Assembly: GCA_002104905.1 (NCBI GenBank)
Contig: MCFE01000977.1
Location: 1 to 22,441, forward strand
From: Basidiobolus meristosporus CBS 931.73
Lineage: Eukaryota > Basidiobolomycota > Basidiobolomycetes > Basidiobolales > Basidiobolaceae
Direction: 5' to 3'
Length of the DNA: 22,441 bases
Position 1 is the first letter of the stretch; each line of letters begins with the position of its first letter. Positions 1 through 10,408 of the stretch are shown here, in pieces. Position numbers and translations under genes: made by a program. Under the pieces are notes generated by a model. It searched no databases and was not told the DNA's origin. It saw nothing but the letters and a program-made list of their open reading frames with translations.

Positions 1-770
1 GGATTGCTGAAGACCCCATACTTGGTCCACAAGATTAAAAAATCTATATGGTCTCAAATTCTCACTATGAGCCTTGAGTTGGCAAGTTAAATTCTTAGTT
101 GGAATCTTTGAGTTTCCAATGAAGCACTGCTGCCAATAGCATCTATTGTAGGTCAGACAGAGCAAATCCAGCTCTATTAGCTCTACATGTATATGATCTT
201 GTTATATCCACTGATAATTAAGACACATTAAAACACACTAAATCAGGCCTATTGAAGAAGTCCAGAATGCCTGATCTGGGAGAGCTCAATTGCTACCTAG
301 GGATAAAGTTCTCCATTGACAGAAGTGTCCAGACTATCATCCTTAGCCAGTCCAAGTATGCTAAAGATATAGTCAAGAAGAACCATATGGAAGACTGTAG
401 TCAGGTAGCTACCTCAATGGAGGAAAGCTATAGCTTAGTCAAAGCTCAACCAAATGATGAGAGCTTGATGCTATCTGAAAGCCCTGAATGCTCTTACCAA
501 TCTATGACTGGCAGTTTGATGTATATCATGCTTTAAACACTTCCAGAAATTTTAAATTCAGTAGGAGTTGTAAGCCAGCATAATTAGAGCTGTGCATCTG
601 AACATATTACAGCAATTGAGCAAGTTTTTAGAAGCCTACAAAGGCTGTTGATGTCCAGTTAAGGTAGCTCATCAGAGCTCAGATCAAGATCTTGTGGAAT
701 ACTTGGATGCTGATTGGGACAGAATTCACAAGACAGCTGACAAACAACAGGATATACCATTCTTTAATCC
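1..770 (+). pseudogene. Decayed Copia pol fragment (reverse transcriptase end to RNase H)
   Basis: This stretch aligns by eye, base for base with many changes, to about 7230-8000 of the better-preserved Copia element in this window. It covers the end of the reverse transcriptase, the linker and the start of RNase H. The longest surviving frame (252-536, 94 codons) includes PDLGELNCYLGIKF, matching SDLGELSYYLGVKF in the other copy. The catalytic YVDD box is ruined (around 190-205), several stops interrupt the frame, and the RNase H 'DAD' region survives near 705-720 as a Leu-Asp-Ala-Asp-Trp reading. The fragment begins before the window and stops where repeat A starts near 775. No function is expected. 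It is an older relative of the 4108-8755 element. Confidence 0.85.
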
Positions 771-774
771 CTAT

Positions 775-1510
775 GAGAAATAATTGGGATGATCACATTG
801 AAAGGCTTTTGCAAAATTAAAGTCCTATGACAGAGTGGTGCTGATCCCATCAAAACAACATGCAAAGACTATTGAAAAATCATTGCACCCCAGATTTCAC
901 AAAAAACTTGGTTAAGAATTTCTTCACAAGACATAAGTGGCTTTTGATTGGTCCTCTGCCAATTCTCTTGCTTTCTGATCCTGGACACTCAATTACCTTC
1001 TGCATTTCTGTATGTTGATTGGCTATAGCCTCTTTCTCACTTTCCTTACTTCCTGACTCAAATGATCATCTAACATTTCATGCATACATATTGATTTATT
1101 TCTGTTGAAACTTCAATTGTACCTTAACTGCCTGTTGCATTGACATATAAAAGTCCCTATATCCAACACTAATATTAAGCTCAACCCCATGCTCTACAAG
1201 TAACTCCATTAAAACCTATAATTCCATAGATAGTTCCACTGTAATGCTCTTTGTCCATGACTTTGGCGGAAACCCTGCAGCTTTATGCCACTATTCATTC
1301 ACTGGCTCCCATACATCCTGGTCTTCAGCCTGCACTGCAAGGTCTAGCACCTCATCTGCTAGTCTTTGCAACAAATACTTGCAATATTCAAGTGCATTTT
1401 CTTGAGCACTGCTCTTGAAGAAGTGCTGCAACCACTTGGTATGCCTATCAACATTGCAAAACTCCACTGTAGGCACTTTCATAGTCTTTGAGTTCTTGAT
1501 GTACTGCTTT
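775..1510 (-). repeat. Repeat A, copy 1 (unrecognised family, coding-like on minus strand)
   Basis: This segment is homologous, in opposite orientation, to 2815-3505, and its first ~180 bases also match 10409-10600. Read on the minus strand it looks like a decayed gene. A 63-codon piece (1291-1482) contains ENALEYCKYLLQRLADEVLD and ends in a stop where the next codons would give W-H-x-A. The inverted copy breaks at the same place with a different stop, so both probably lost a Trp codon independently. Farther along, a K/E/Q-rich stretch (about 950-1050, minus) resembles a coiled coil. I do not recognise the protein family. In this copy the repeat's left end directly abuts Copia pol. Confidence 0.7.
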
Positions 1511-2040
1511 GTCTGTCAGTAGGATCTCCACTCTGTCTATAATGGAAGATGTGGAGGCAGTGGTAGACACATTGCTTTTCTCTGCAAACTCAACTACCTC
1601 ACAGAAGTATTGCTCAACTGGCTGTGCTTCCAACTCTTGAGAAAACAACTTTTGTCTTATTGGTAGATCTTCTTGACTATGCTGGAATTTGGTAGGCTCA
1701 TGGCAAGTAGCATCAACTCATAAGAACTGCAGCTTTTTCTTATGCTTCCATGTCTCTGGCTTATGTAGACCTTTTTCTCTTTACCATGAGCTTTATCACT
1801 ACCAAGTCACTTACTGTTACTTTGACTGGGCATTTCTTGTACTATACTTGGTCTTCTCCCCAATGAATGATACACTGGTGCATCTATTTTTGGCTGACTC
1901 ATAAGAAAAAAATTTTAGAAAAGGCAAGCAAAATACCATCATTATATCAGCTGAATACCAAGTTTTGCAAGATTGACATTTCTCAATACTGTTGTTGGAA
2001 GCTGATGGGTGGGCAGGCAGGCAAACAGGTTCTCCTGGAG

Positions 2041-2061
2041 GAGACTAGGCCAACTAGTCTC
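2041..2061. repeat. Short perfect hairpin
   Basis: GAGACTAG (2041-2048) and CTAGTCTC (2054-2061) are exact inverted repeats around a 5-base loop. A second small palindrome (TCTCC / GGAGA) overlaps its left side at 2031-2044. There is no T-run and no gene end beside it, so no role is assigned. Confidence 0.5.
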
Positions 2062-2143
2062 TGTTCCAAATAAGATAATAGGCAGCCCATTTCTTCCAGC
2101 AAAAAATGCATTTGAGATTTTGAACCAGAAAAGCCAGCTAAAG

Positions 2144-2200
2144 ACCAGCAAAATACCATTAGAACACCATTAGAACACCAGCAGAATACCAGCTGGAAAG
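2144..2200. repeat. Short degenerate tandem array (~12-bp unit)
   Basis: About four imperfect units of the form ACCAttagaAC/ACCAgcaaaAT follow one another. The middle two units (CATTAGAACAC) are identical. This is a microsatellite-like slip repeat inside degenerate sequence. Confidence 0.5.
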
Positions 2201-2640
2201 CAGATGAGTCCCAAGCTGGAGATTTTTCATAGGGCAATGGCCCCTTGTCAGCACTCTTCAGGCACCTGATCTTTCTTTATTACTTGCTTAGAATTATTAG
2301 CCCTACTTGTGACAGGCTCATGAGAGAGCTGTAGGTTCTTATTACTGTCAGGTCATACACTGCTACTATAACTAAGGGCTTCCTGTTTTACACTACATTT
2401 TCTCCCTGAAAAATGCTGCAATGATGCATCTGCTTCTGCCTTCCTGTCCCTTACAGGCACTCTTCTGGCTACCTGACATATCATTGCCACTTGTGTGGAG
2501 CTTTCATCCCTTCTTGTGACAAGCACTTGGGGAAGCTGCTGATTTTGAGCCATGGCACTCTTGTTCTTCTGCCTTTGATAGTTTCTGCTAGACTTGGGAT
2601 ACTTTCTTAGCATTCTAATGCTAGCCCAAAATCCATTTGC

Positions 2641-2814
2641 TTGCTTGGATCCAGGAGGATGCTAATGGAATAGGTTAAATGCATTCTGCTTGACCTTGAT
2701 TTTCTGATTGTCCCATGGTATGCTAGCCTTCTAATGGCCTCTTGAGTATTGGCCTACTCTTCATCATTGCACTCAACAGCTTCATGGATCTTCAATATCA
2801 TTTGAGTTTTAGGC
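2641..2814. other. Spacer without recognisable feature
   Basis: AT-rich sequence with no open frame worth reporting. It may be the diverged continuation of repeat A copy 2, since weak similarity to the reverse complement of about 1511-1600 can be traced, but I could not support a boundary. Confidence 0.3.
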
Positions 2815-3505
2815 TTTGTCATCAAGATCTCCAAAGGCAATCACACTGCCTACGGTAGAATGCTTGAGCCATGACATGCACAACAAAAGGTTATACTAAC
2901 TCTTCAAGAGCATTGGTCAAGAAAACACATTTGAATTTTTCAAGGACTTATTGCAAAGACAAGTAGATGAAGTGCTAGACCTTGCAGTGCTGGCCAAAGA
3001 CAAGGACATTTGGGAGCTGGCAAATGAATGATGGCATATTGCCACAGGGCTCACACTAAAGTCACAAAAATATGGAATTTTGTCACACACACTTGTAGAA
3101 TTGTAGATCTTAATGGGTTACTTATTGAGTGAGATGTTGGGCATAGTGTAAGTATTGAGTATATGGACTTGAATAGTTCAGTACACTAGACCATCAAGCT
3201 ACAGTTGAAGACTGAGCACAAATAAACCAATTCATTTGTGTGAAAAGTAAGCAAATTGCTTGAGTCAGGATTTCTGCAGTGTGCAAAAGGGGTTATAGCT
3301 AATCAATGTACACAAATAAAGGAGGAGATTGAGTATCTGAATGCACAAAGTGAGAGAATTGGCAGATACCAATCAGCAACCACTTATATATACATATTTG
3401 ATGTGCAGATTATTAATGGTATTTGAACAGTGTCCTTATGGCATCAATGACTCTTAGTCTTGGGATTGAAGCATTTTGACAACCTTGGGATGGGGTCATC
3501 ACAGT
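2815..3505 (+). repeat. Repeat A, copy 2 (inverted relative to copy 1)
   Basis: The plus strand here matches the minus strand of 775-1510. Shared landmarks are CTTCAAGAGCA at the start of the helical region (about 2902), the LLQR...DEVLDLAV reading (about 2945-2985), and a stop between Asn-Glu and Trp-His (TGA here, TAG in copy 1). A Lys/Glu-rich segment EEIEYLNAQSERIGR (about 3325-3365) matches the corresponding part of copy 1. The right end, about 3420-3505, matches the reverse complement of 10409-10530 and abuts the decayed minus-strand Copia pol. The product is unknown and several stops make it non-functional. Confidence 0.7.
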
Positions 3506-4107
3506 TACTTTTGACAGGGCTAGTCTAATGGCATATAATTTGGCTATTGAGGCAAAGGTTTCAGTGCAGTTCCATCCTCATGTTTAAAAGTATCCTTTAG
3601 ACAAAAGCCTTTCTTTTTATCTTTCAGTTGTGCCACCAACCTTGTATTTTGTCTTGATGATACACTTCCAATCACTTGGCTTTAGATTGATTTATATATT
3701 GAACAAGTCTCAGGTTTTTTTTCTGCCAGGGCTTAATACCACTTGATCATTGCTGATCTCTAACACCCTATTTGCAGGCTAAATAGGGCCTCATTTGTAG
3801 TCTAGGGCTTGCCAAAATGTATTTTAAAGGCATAGGCTAGGTTTGCACCCTTATTTATATTTTAATCCAGGCTATTGCCTATCTGATTGAATCACCTGCC
3901 TTGTAGTACTAGAGTGTATACTTTTGGAATATTCCTAGGCAGAGGAATATTTGTAGAGACCACTGAAGTAAGTCAATCTACATTATTTTGCTCTGATTCA
4001 ATCCTGAGTATTAGTGTACTTGCAATTGGATTTTTGTCATCATCTGATGGCACTTTTATGAGTATTGTGAATATTCATCCAACCACTCATCCAGGTGGAG
4101 TAGAATC
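3490..4107 (-). pseudogene. Old minus-strand Copia element, distal part (IN-RT linker and start of RT)
   Basis: The reverse complement aligns to about 6400-7130 of the plus-strand Copia element. Recognisable parts are the Thr-Pro region at the end of the integrase, a D/E-rich linker and the start of reverse transcriptase. It continues with a reading ETFASIAKLYAIRLAL, the RT segment that the plus-strand element has lost. The sequence runs continuously from the part at 8756-10392: joining the two at the GAATC target duplication restores alignment without a gap, so one element was split by the 4108-8755 insertion. It ends where repeat A copy 2 begins. Many stops make it dead. Confidence 0.8.
4103..4107. 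repeat. Target-site duplication, left (GAATC)
   Basis: GAATC directly precedes the 5' LTR and is repeated exactly at 8756-8760 after the 3' LTR. Five bases is the usual length for Ty1/Copia integration. Confidence 0.9.
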
Positions 4108-4340
4108 TCTTGTAAAAATTTGTGATTCCACCTAAATATTCACCTAGCTTAGTCACTTAGATCATTACTTCCTAATCCTAGCAAATACTGACCAAATTCC
4201 TTGTTGGGATTTACTTCAAATATTTACCCAGAACATGAAAGTTACATAAGTTGTCCAAACAGCCCCAAACTTTGTGCACATGTTCTTGGGACCTTTCTTA
4301 GCCTATTCTATGTGTTAGTTATGCCAAGACCATGTAAAAG

Positions 4341-4348
4341 TATAAATA
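4341..4348 (+). promoter_or_regulatory. TATA box, first copy, Copia 5' LTR
   Basis: TATAAATA lies in the first unit of the 78-bp duplication. The same octamer occurs in the 3' LTR at 8657-8664, at the place expected for the U3 promoter. Confidence 0.6.
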
Positions 4349-4417
4349 CAACTTTACATGCTCTTGGGACCTTCCTGATCTATTGTATGTGTTTGTTATG
4401 GCAGGACTATATCAAAG

Positions 4418-4425
4418 TATAAATA
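4418..4425 (+). promoter_or_regulatory. TATA box, second copy, Copia 5' LTR
   Basis: TATAAATA lies in the second unit of the duplication, 77 bases after the first. By alignment with the 3' LTR it is in the canonical position relative to the LTR end. Confidence 0.6.
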
Positions 4426-4516
4426 CTACTTTTACATTCAATAGATCATTAAGTGAGAACCGCATTGTCTACTTGTTCTCCCAATCACTTCCAATATCTC
4501 CAAGACTCTTACAACA

Positions 4517-4528
4517 GGTTATGAGCCC
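4517..4528 (+). promoter_or_regulatory. Primer-binding site for a half initiator tRNA-Met (anticodon stem-loop type)
   Basis: GGTTATGAGCCC begins on the first base after the LTR. It is exactly complementary to GGGCUCAUAACC, the anticodon stem-loop of eukaryotic initiator tRNA-Met, with anticodon CAU and a U at position 33. Copia of Drosophila and Ty5 of yeast are known to prime on this part of a cleaved tRNA rather than on the CCA end. There is no TGG at this spot, which excludes the ordinary 3'-end primer. The match is seen directly; the use of a half tRNA is inference from those relatives. Confidence 0.85.
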
Positions 4529-7500
4529 CAAGCTGTCACTCTCTGCAATGTCTACTACTGCTATTACTGGAATTTTTCCCTCTGCTGAAAAGTTGGATGG
4601 ATCTAACTACCAAGTGAGGAAGGTGAAGATGAAGATGCTGCTACAAGAAAAAGGCCTTTGGGATATTGTCATGGGGAAAAATGCCCTCCTAATAATGTGG
4701 GACAGGAAGCCTTAAAGTACCAGAAGAAAGAACAAGGTGCCTTCAACTGCATTTGCCTTAATGTTAAAGACAAATTGCTAATTCAATGCTCTAGAGCCAA
4801 AACAGCAATGAATGCCTGGAAGGCATTAGAAGACACCTACTAGTCATGTTCAGCTGCTAAGAAAATGTATCTAAGACAAAAATTCTTTATTACAATGATG
4901 CTGCCAGGAAAAGAAATGAAATATCTTATTAACAGAATTACCCTATGGGTAGATGAAATAGAATCTGTGGGTGTACCAACTACTGATGAGGATGTGATAG
5001 TTACCATCCTGAATAGCATGACAGGCAAGTTTCAGGGCCTTGTATCAGCCCTAGAGTCCAGAACTGAAGATTTGACCTTATATTACGTATATGAAAGGCT
5101 CCTGGATCAGGAATTAAGAAAATCAAGCACCAATAAGAGGGAAGAAGAAAATGCTTTAATAAGCAATGTTAACCAACAAAGAAGGTACCCAAGACCCTAT
5201 AAAGGCAACAGCAACTTGTCTTGCAACTACTGCAAAAGGAAAGGACACACATCAGACCGGTGCTTCAAAAGAAGGATAGTCAGCAGAAAAAGCCTGAATA
5301 TGGAAATGATGCAACAACTGAAGATAGACTACGGATATCTGCACTAAATATGACCACAAACAAGGATTCTCAGACGTGGTATATGGACTCTGGAGCATCT
5401 CAACACTTTACACACCAAAAGAACTTTTTACCCAATATCAAGAAATTTCAATTAAGAAGGTTTTTATGGGTGACAATAGAACACTTGATGCAGTGGGAGA
5501 AGGAACCATCCAAGTAAGCCTAAGTAGCAGTGAAGGAAGCCATACACTGACCTTGAAAGAAGTACTCTATGTACCAGAAATAGCCAAGAACCTACTGTTT
5601 GCAAGCTAGGCCACAGCTGAAGGACTCAGTTTCAACTTTGACAATTCTGGATGCAAGATCACTGATCAAAATGGTATCCATATTGCTTTGGGTATCAGAG
5701 ATCAGAATCTATACAAGTTGACTTATATTCCATCATATTTGTAAGCCAATATAAGTAACTTAAATGAAGAAACATCAATGCTTTGGCACAGGAGATTTGG
5801 GCACATCCATTTTGATTATTAGTGCAAAATGATCAAAGATCAACTAATTTCTAGAGTAAAAACTGATCCCCCAGCTAAATTGAAGCACTGTGAAGCCAGC
5901 ATATATAGGAAGCAAGCCAGACAGCCATTGAAGAGCTCTGGGTAGATCCAAACTAAAAAAAAATTAGATCTAACTCACTCTGATCTGTGTGGACCTATGC
6001 AAAATTTATACTTAGTTGGGATGAAGTATTTAATCACCTTTATTGATGATTATACAAGATACACATGGGTCTACTTCATGGAGAGAAAGGAAGACACTCT
6101 GTCTAAGTTCAGGGAGTTTAAAGCCATGGTGGAGAGAGAAACTGGTGAAAAAATCAAGAAAATACGCTTTGACAATGGTGGAGAATGTACCCCAAAACTC
6201 TTCATCTACTTCTGCAAAATTTATGGGATAAAGTAAGAGACTACTGTACCTTACTCCCTACAGCAAAATGGAGTAGCAGAACGTGATAACAGAGCAATAA
6301 CTAATATGACAAGATCTATGAAGCATGATCAAATATTATCCTACGATTTTTGGCCAGAATCAGTTGCCACTGCTGTATACCTGAAAAATGGGAGTTATAA
6401 CAGAATACTTGGTGGTTGTACCCCAGTTGAAGCATGGTATGGATACAGACCAAGTGCAGAACATGTATGAATACTTGGGTGTAGAGCATATGCCAAGAAA
6501 CTGCCCAGAAATCAGTCAAAATCTGAACCATAGAGTGTAAAATGCATATTTTTGGGCTACTGCAATGAGATTAAAGCATACAGATTCTGCAATACTAAGG
6601 CAGAGAAGATAATCAAGTCCAGGGATGTGTTGCTTAATGAAAACTCAGAATTTTCACAAAAATGACATCAGATGATGAAGAAAATCTGATCTCAAGTCCA
6701 CCTATTGTCAGGATTGAATCAGAGCAAAACAATGAAGATTTTTTTGCTCCAGAGGACCCTACAACTGTGGTTCAGCCAGAATCAGTGCCCAGGAATATCC
6801 CAGAAGTGATCATTTCAGTATCAAATGCCAAGAGATCCAATTTGACAAGAAATAGCTCAAATTACTATATTAATGAGGGTACAAACTTAGCCTATGCATA
6901 TTCAGTCCATATTGATGAGCCCCAGACTGTAAAAGAGGCCCTAAATAGCCCTCAGACAAAGTTTTGGAGATCTGCAATGACTGAGGAATATCAGGCCCTG
7001 ATGGAAAATCAAACTTGGGACTTAGTCAAATTACCAATCAACCAAAAATCAATTGGATGCAGATGGGTCCTCAAGATAAAATACAAGGCGGATGGTACAA
7101 TTGAAAGATACAAAGCAAGACTTGTTATTGCAGCTAAATATAAGTTTTTGTACATCAAATGGATGTAATAACTGCATTTTTGAATAGAGAACTTGATGGG
7201 GACATGTGTATAGACCAGCCTGATGGGCTTGTTGACCAAGATAGCCCCTATTTGGTCTGCAGGCTTAAAAAGTCCCTTTATGGTCTCAAACAATCACCAA
7301 GAGCCTGGAATTGCAAGATAGATTCTTGTTTGGAATCTCTGATTTTCAAAAGGAGTAATGCTGACTATATTATATACTATAAGCCAGATAGAGCAAATCC
7401 AGTTCTATTAGCTCTATATGTGGAAGATCTTATTATAGCCACCAATAACCTAGAAACATTGGAAGAGACTAAATCCAGCCTATCTAAGGAGTTCAAGATG

Positions 7501-8387
7501 TCAGATCTAGGGGAACTCAGTTACTACTTAGGAGTTAAGTTCTTCATAGACAGAAGTACGCAGACTATTGCACTAAGCCAATCCAAGTATATTCAAGGTA
7601 TACAAAAGAAGTACCAAATGGAAGACTGTAAACCAGCAGCTACCCCAATGGAGACAAACCTTAACTTGGTCAAAACACAGCCAAATCAAGAGAGCTTGGT
7701 GCCATCTGAAAGCCCTGACTTTCCTTATCAATCTATAGTCAGCAGTCTGATGTATGTCATGCTTGGAACATGTCCAGATATCTCATATTCAGTGGAGTTG
7801 TCAGTCAGCATAATCAGGACTATGGATCTGATCATATTGCAGCAGTTAAGCAGATTTTTAGATATCTAAAAGGAACTGCTGCTATCTGCTTAAGATACAC
7901 TAATAAAGATTCAGAACAGGATCTTGTGGGATACTCTGATGCTGACTGGGGACAAAGTTTAGAAGACAGAAGATCCACCACAGGATGCACCTATCTTCAC
8001 TGTAAAGGAGCAATTTCATGGAATTCAAGAAAGCAACCAACTGTAGCACTTTCTACCACAGAGGCAGAGTACATGGCAGCCTGTGAATCTACCAAAGAAG
8101 CAATGTGGTTAAGAAAGTTTTCTACAAATTTAGGTTTAAGTCAAAAAAAGCCTATTACTTTATTTTAAGATAATTGAGGATGTATACAATTAGGTAGCCA
8201 TCCAACTTTTCATGCTAGAACCAAGCACATAGATATTAGGCATCATTTCATACCTGATGCTATAGAGAATAACTTAATTAGCTTAGTTTACTGTCCTACA
8301 GATGAAACAATTTCAGACATATTTACCAATCCATTAGTTAGAGACAAGTTTGAATATCTTAGGTCAAAATTAGGACTAGCAGTATGA
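4521..8387 (+). pseudogene. Copia gag-pol polyprotein, disrupted
   Basis: The parts are in family order. The Gag start (SAEKLDGSNYQ..., 4548 onward) is UBN2-like. The zinc knuckle is CNYCKRKGHTSDRC (about 5221-5262) and the protease motif MDSGAS is near 5382-5400. A Gag-pre-integrase domain (LWHRRFGH, about 5780) has its second Cys-box residue changed to Ser. The integrase keeps D-x62-D-x35-E (codons 5982, 6171, 6279). The RT tail holds KSLYGLKQSPRAW and the RNase H has GYSDADW (Asp at 7938). Damage: frameshifts near 4700, 5270, 5475, 6655, 7155 and 7790; stops at 4841, 5607, 5742, 5820, 5943, 6234, 6468, 6531, 8166 and 8175; loss of about 35 RT codons near 7130-7150; and YVDD changed to YVED (Glu codon 7423-7425). 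The normal end is the TGA at 8385-8387. It cannot make a working enzyme. Confidence 0.93.
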
Positions 8388-8397
8388 ACATTTAACT

Positions 8398-8406
8398 GAG
8401 TGGGAG
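8398..8406 (+). promoter_or_regulatory. Copia polypurine tract
   Basis: GAGTGGGAG lies directly before the TG of the 3' LTR, 11 bases after the pol stop. It is purine-only except for one T. In this family such a tract primes plus-strand DNA synthesis. Confidence 0.7.
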
Positions 8407-8755
8407 TGTTGTAAAAATTAGTGATTCCACCTAGATATTCACCTAACTTAGTCACTTAGATCATTACCTTCAAATCCTAGAGAATACTGACCAAATTCCT
8501 TGTTGGGATTTACATAGTACATTTTCACCAAAATATCAGGTACCCGGAACATGAAAACTCTCAAAGTTGGGCAAACAGCCCTAAGCTTTGTACTCATGTT
8601 CTTGGGACCTTCCTTAGCCTATTCTATTGGTTGGTTATGCCAAGGCCATGTAAAAGTATAAATACTACTTTTATATTCAATAAATCATTAAGTGAAAACC
8701 ACATAATCTACTTGTTTGCTCAATCACTTCCAATATCTCCAAGACTCTTACAACA
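8407..8755 (+). repeat. Copia 3' LTR
   Basis: This 349-bp LTR starts TGTTGTAAAAATTAG and ends CTCTTACAACA, with an 8-bp terminal inverted repeat TGTTGTAA/TTACAACA. It carries TATAAATA at 8657-8664 and AATAAA at 8679-8684, a plausible promoter and poly(A) signal. It lacks the second 78-bp unit of the 5' LTR but has about 18 extra bases near 8515-8545. Confidence 0.92.
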
Positions 8756-8760
8756 GAATC
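8756..8760. repeat. Target-site duplication, right (GAATC)
   Basis: Exact copy of 4103-4107, immediately after the 3' LTR. Confidence 0.9.
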
Positions 8761-10392
8761 AAGATGTATACTGATATTACTTCTATTCTCTGGTACACAG
8801 CTGTAGCAAGTGATATGTCCTAAAATCATGGAACAATTCTGATCATGGTTTATAGTTCTTGAAATAACTATTAATGATCTGTTTGCTCACTCTGAAACTT
8901 CACTTTTTTCAAGTTGTAAGTATGACATAGTGGCTGCTTGTGTTGTCACATGCATGTTACAATAGTGAACAATTAGTCTTGTGGTATAATCTGCACCAAT
9001 AGGTATGCATAGTTTCTTAATTTTAGCACTACTCTCCCACTTGACAATGGTTTTAGATTCTCCAAGCTAAGAAAGAGTCTATTACTTTTTTCTATGGCAT
9101 AGGACTACACATATCTTGTACAGTTATCAATCAATGCTATGAAATATTTCATCCCAACCAAGAATGAATTTTGTATAGGCCTATAGAGCTTTAAATGAAG
9201 CAGATTTGATTTATACCTAGTTTTGATTGACCCACTGCTCCTGAATAGTCATCTGACTTGTTTCCCATATGTGTTGGCTTGAAAGCTTTGCAAAGTGATA
9301 GGGGGAACAGTTATTATTGCAATGTTTGCTAATCTTGGACTATTTCCCTCAATTAATCATACTAGATGAGTTCAAATCTCCCATACCAGAGCATTAGTGC
9401 TTTTTTAATAAGATACTTATACTGAATTCCTGATTATATGGCATTTAAGCCCGCTTGCATATATTATGATCTTTAATACCTGAAGCAAAATAGGCACCAT
9501 TTGGACAATTGATCTTGCATCTAGAATTGACAAACCCACTACTTGGTTCTTGAGCAGTGCCCTTGCCTTCAGATAGATGATCCATTGCTATATCTAGTTC
9601 ATAGCATATATCCCTCAAGGTCTATGTACAAGCACTTTCCCTACTTATGAGGTTTGCTTGGATGGTGCCCTGTCCAACTGTAGTAAGTGTTTCATTGTCA
9701 CCTACAAACACCTTGTCAGTTACAATCTCATGATGTAGGTAAAATCTCTCTTACTGCTCTATAAAGCGCTTAGATGAGCCAGAGATAATATTACATATCT
9801 GAAAGTCCTTGTTTGTGGTCATACATAGTGTAAATCAAATAGACTATCATTGGTTGTTGCAGCATTTGCATATTCCAACTTTTTCTGCTAATTATCTGTA
9901 CACTCAAAGCACTAGTCTGCTATATATTGTTTCCTATTTCAGTAGCTACAAGATATAATGCTACTGTTTTTATAGTGTAGTGAGTAGCTCCAATGGTGCT
10001 GATTGTTGCTTATTGAAGCATCTTCTTTGTTTGCATCAGAGCTTGATTTTCCCATACTTCTTGCAGGAGCCTTTTCTATACACAACTTAAAGTCAGATAT
10101 CTTGTTTTGGACTTGGAGTAGATCCAAGGCCCTGAGGCTTGCCAATCAGGCAGGAAAGTACTATCACATATTTGGCACCAGTTTATATGCCCTGAGATTC
10201 CATCTCATCAACCTATAGGATACCTCTATTCATCAGATCTTTTGTTATTTCTCCTTGGAGTACATTTGTTGTCAGGAATTCTATCTTAGATATTTTCTTA
10301 GCAGCTGAAGATAACCAGTAGATATTTGTTCAGGACTTTCAGGTATTTTTTTACTACTTTTGCTGTGGAGCATTGAATTTGCAAATTTCAAC
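8756..10392 (-). pseudogene. Old minus-strand Copia element, proximal part (Gag to integrase)
   Basis: The reverse complement aligns to about 4770-6400 of the plus-strand Copia element in order. It covers the Gag core (10390 down to about 10050), the region after the zinc knuckle (about 9900), the protease with MTTNKD-like lead-in (about 9815), the post-protease segment GDNETLTTVGQGT (about 9690), Gag-pre-integrase, and the integrase (LVGMKYF reading near 9155, cognate to LVGMKYL). It continues at 3490-4107 beyond the nested insertion. No LTR, primer site or knuckle was found intact. Its Gag start is missing, replaced by repeat A at 10409. Dead. Confidence 0.8.
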
Positions 10393-10408
10393 TATTGCTA
10401 ATATTATG

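Larger units (their letters stand above)
1511..2640 (-). other. Degenerate coding-like sequence upstream of repeat A copy 1
   Basis: No intact gene is seen. Minus-strand open pieces at 1448-1648 (66 codons), 1983-2237 (84 codons) and 2353-2613 (86 codons) could be the upstream part of the repeat A protein. The last has a polar, Ser/Gln/Lys/Arg-rich composition and begins MLRKYPKSSRNYQRQ. The pieces are in different frames and joined by stops, and I find no motif that names them. Assignment to one gene is inference. A short hairpin lies at 2041-2061 and a short tandem array at 2144-2200. Confidence 0.3.
4108..4516 (+). repeat. Copia 5' LTR with duplicated promoter segment
   Basis: This LTR pairs with 8407-8755. 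The 3' end ..TTACAACA (4509-4516) is intact. The 5' end is TCTTGTAA, one base off the TGTTGTAA of the other LTR, and TGTTGTAA and TTACAACA form an 8-bp terminal inverted repeat. It is 409 bp against 349 bp because a ~78-bp segment starting TGTTCTTGGG (4281) is present again from 4359. Each copy carries a TATAAATA (4341-4348 and 4418-4425). The likely poly(A) signal AATAAA of the 3' LTR is AATAGA here. Confidence 0.92.
4108..8755 (+). mobile_element. Full-length but inactive Ty1/Copia LTR retrotransposon
   Basis: The element has two LTRs (4108-4516 and 8407-8755), a primer-binding site right after the 5' LTR, a single gag-pol region in Copia order (Gag, protease, integrase, reverse transcriptase, RNase H), a purine tract before the 3' LTR and a 5-bp target duplication GAATC. 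The integrase lies before RT, which is diagnostic for Ty1/Copia. The two LTRs differ at roughly one position in ten by eye and by indels, so the insertion is old. The internal region carries several frameshifts, about ten stops, an RT deletion and a lost catalytic Asp. The target was an older Copia copy on the other strand. Confidence 0.95.

Noticed and set aside
1689-2073. Overlapping plus-strand open frames of about 70 codons
   Set aside because: Hydrophobic, motif-free, and opposite to the better coding-like strand of repeat A; likely chance frames.
7009-7293. 94-codon minus-strand frame inside Copia RT
   Set aside because: Antisense shadow of the RT coding sequence.
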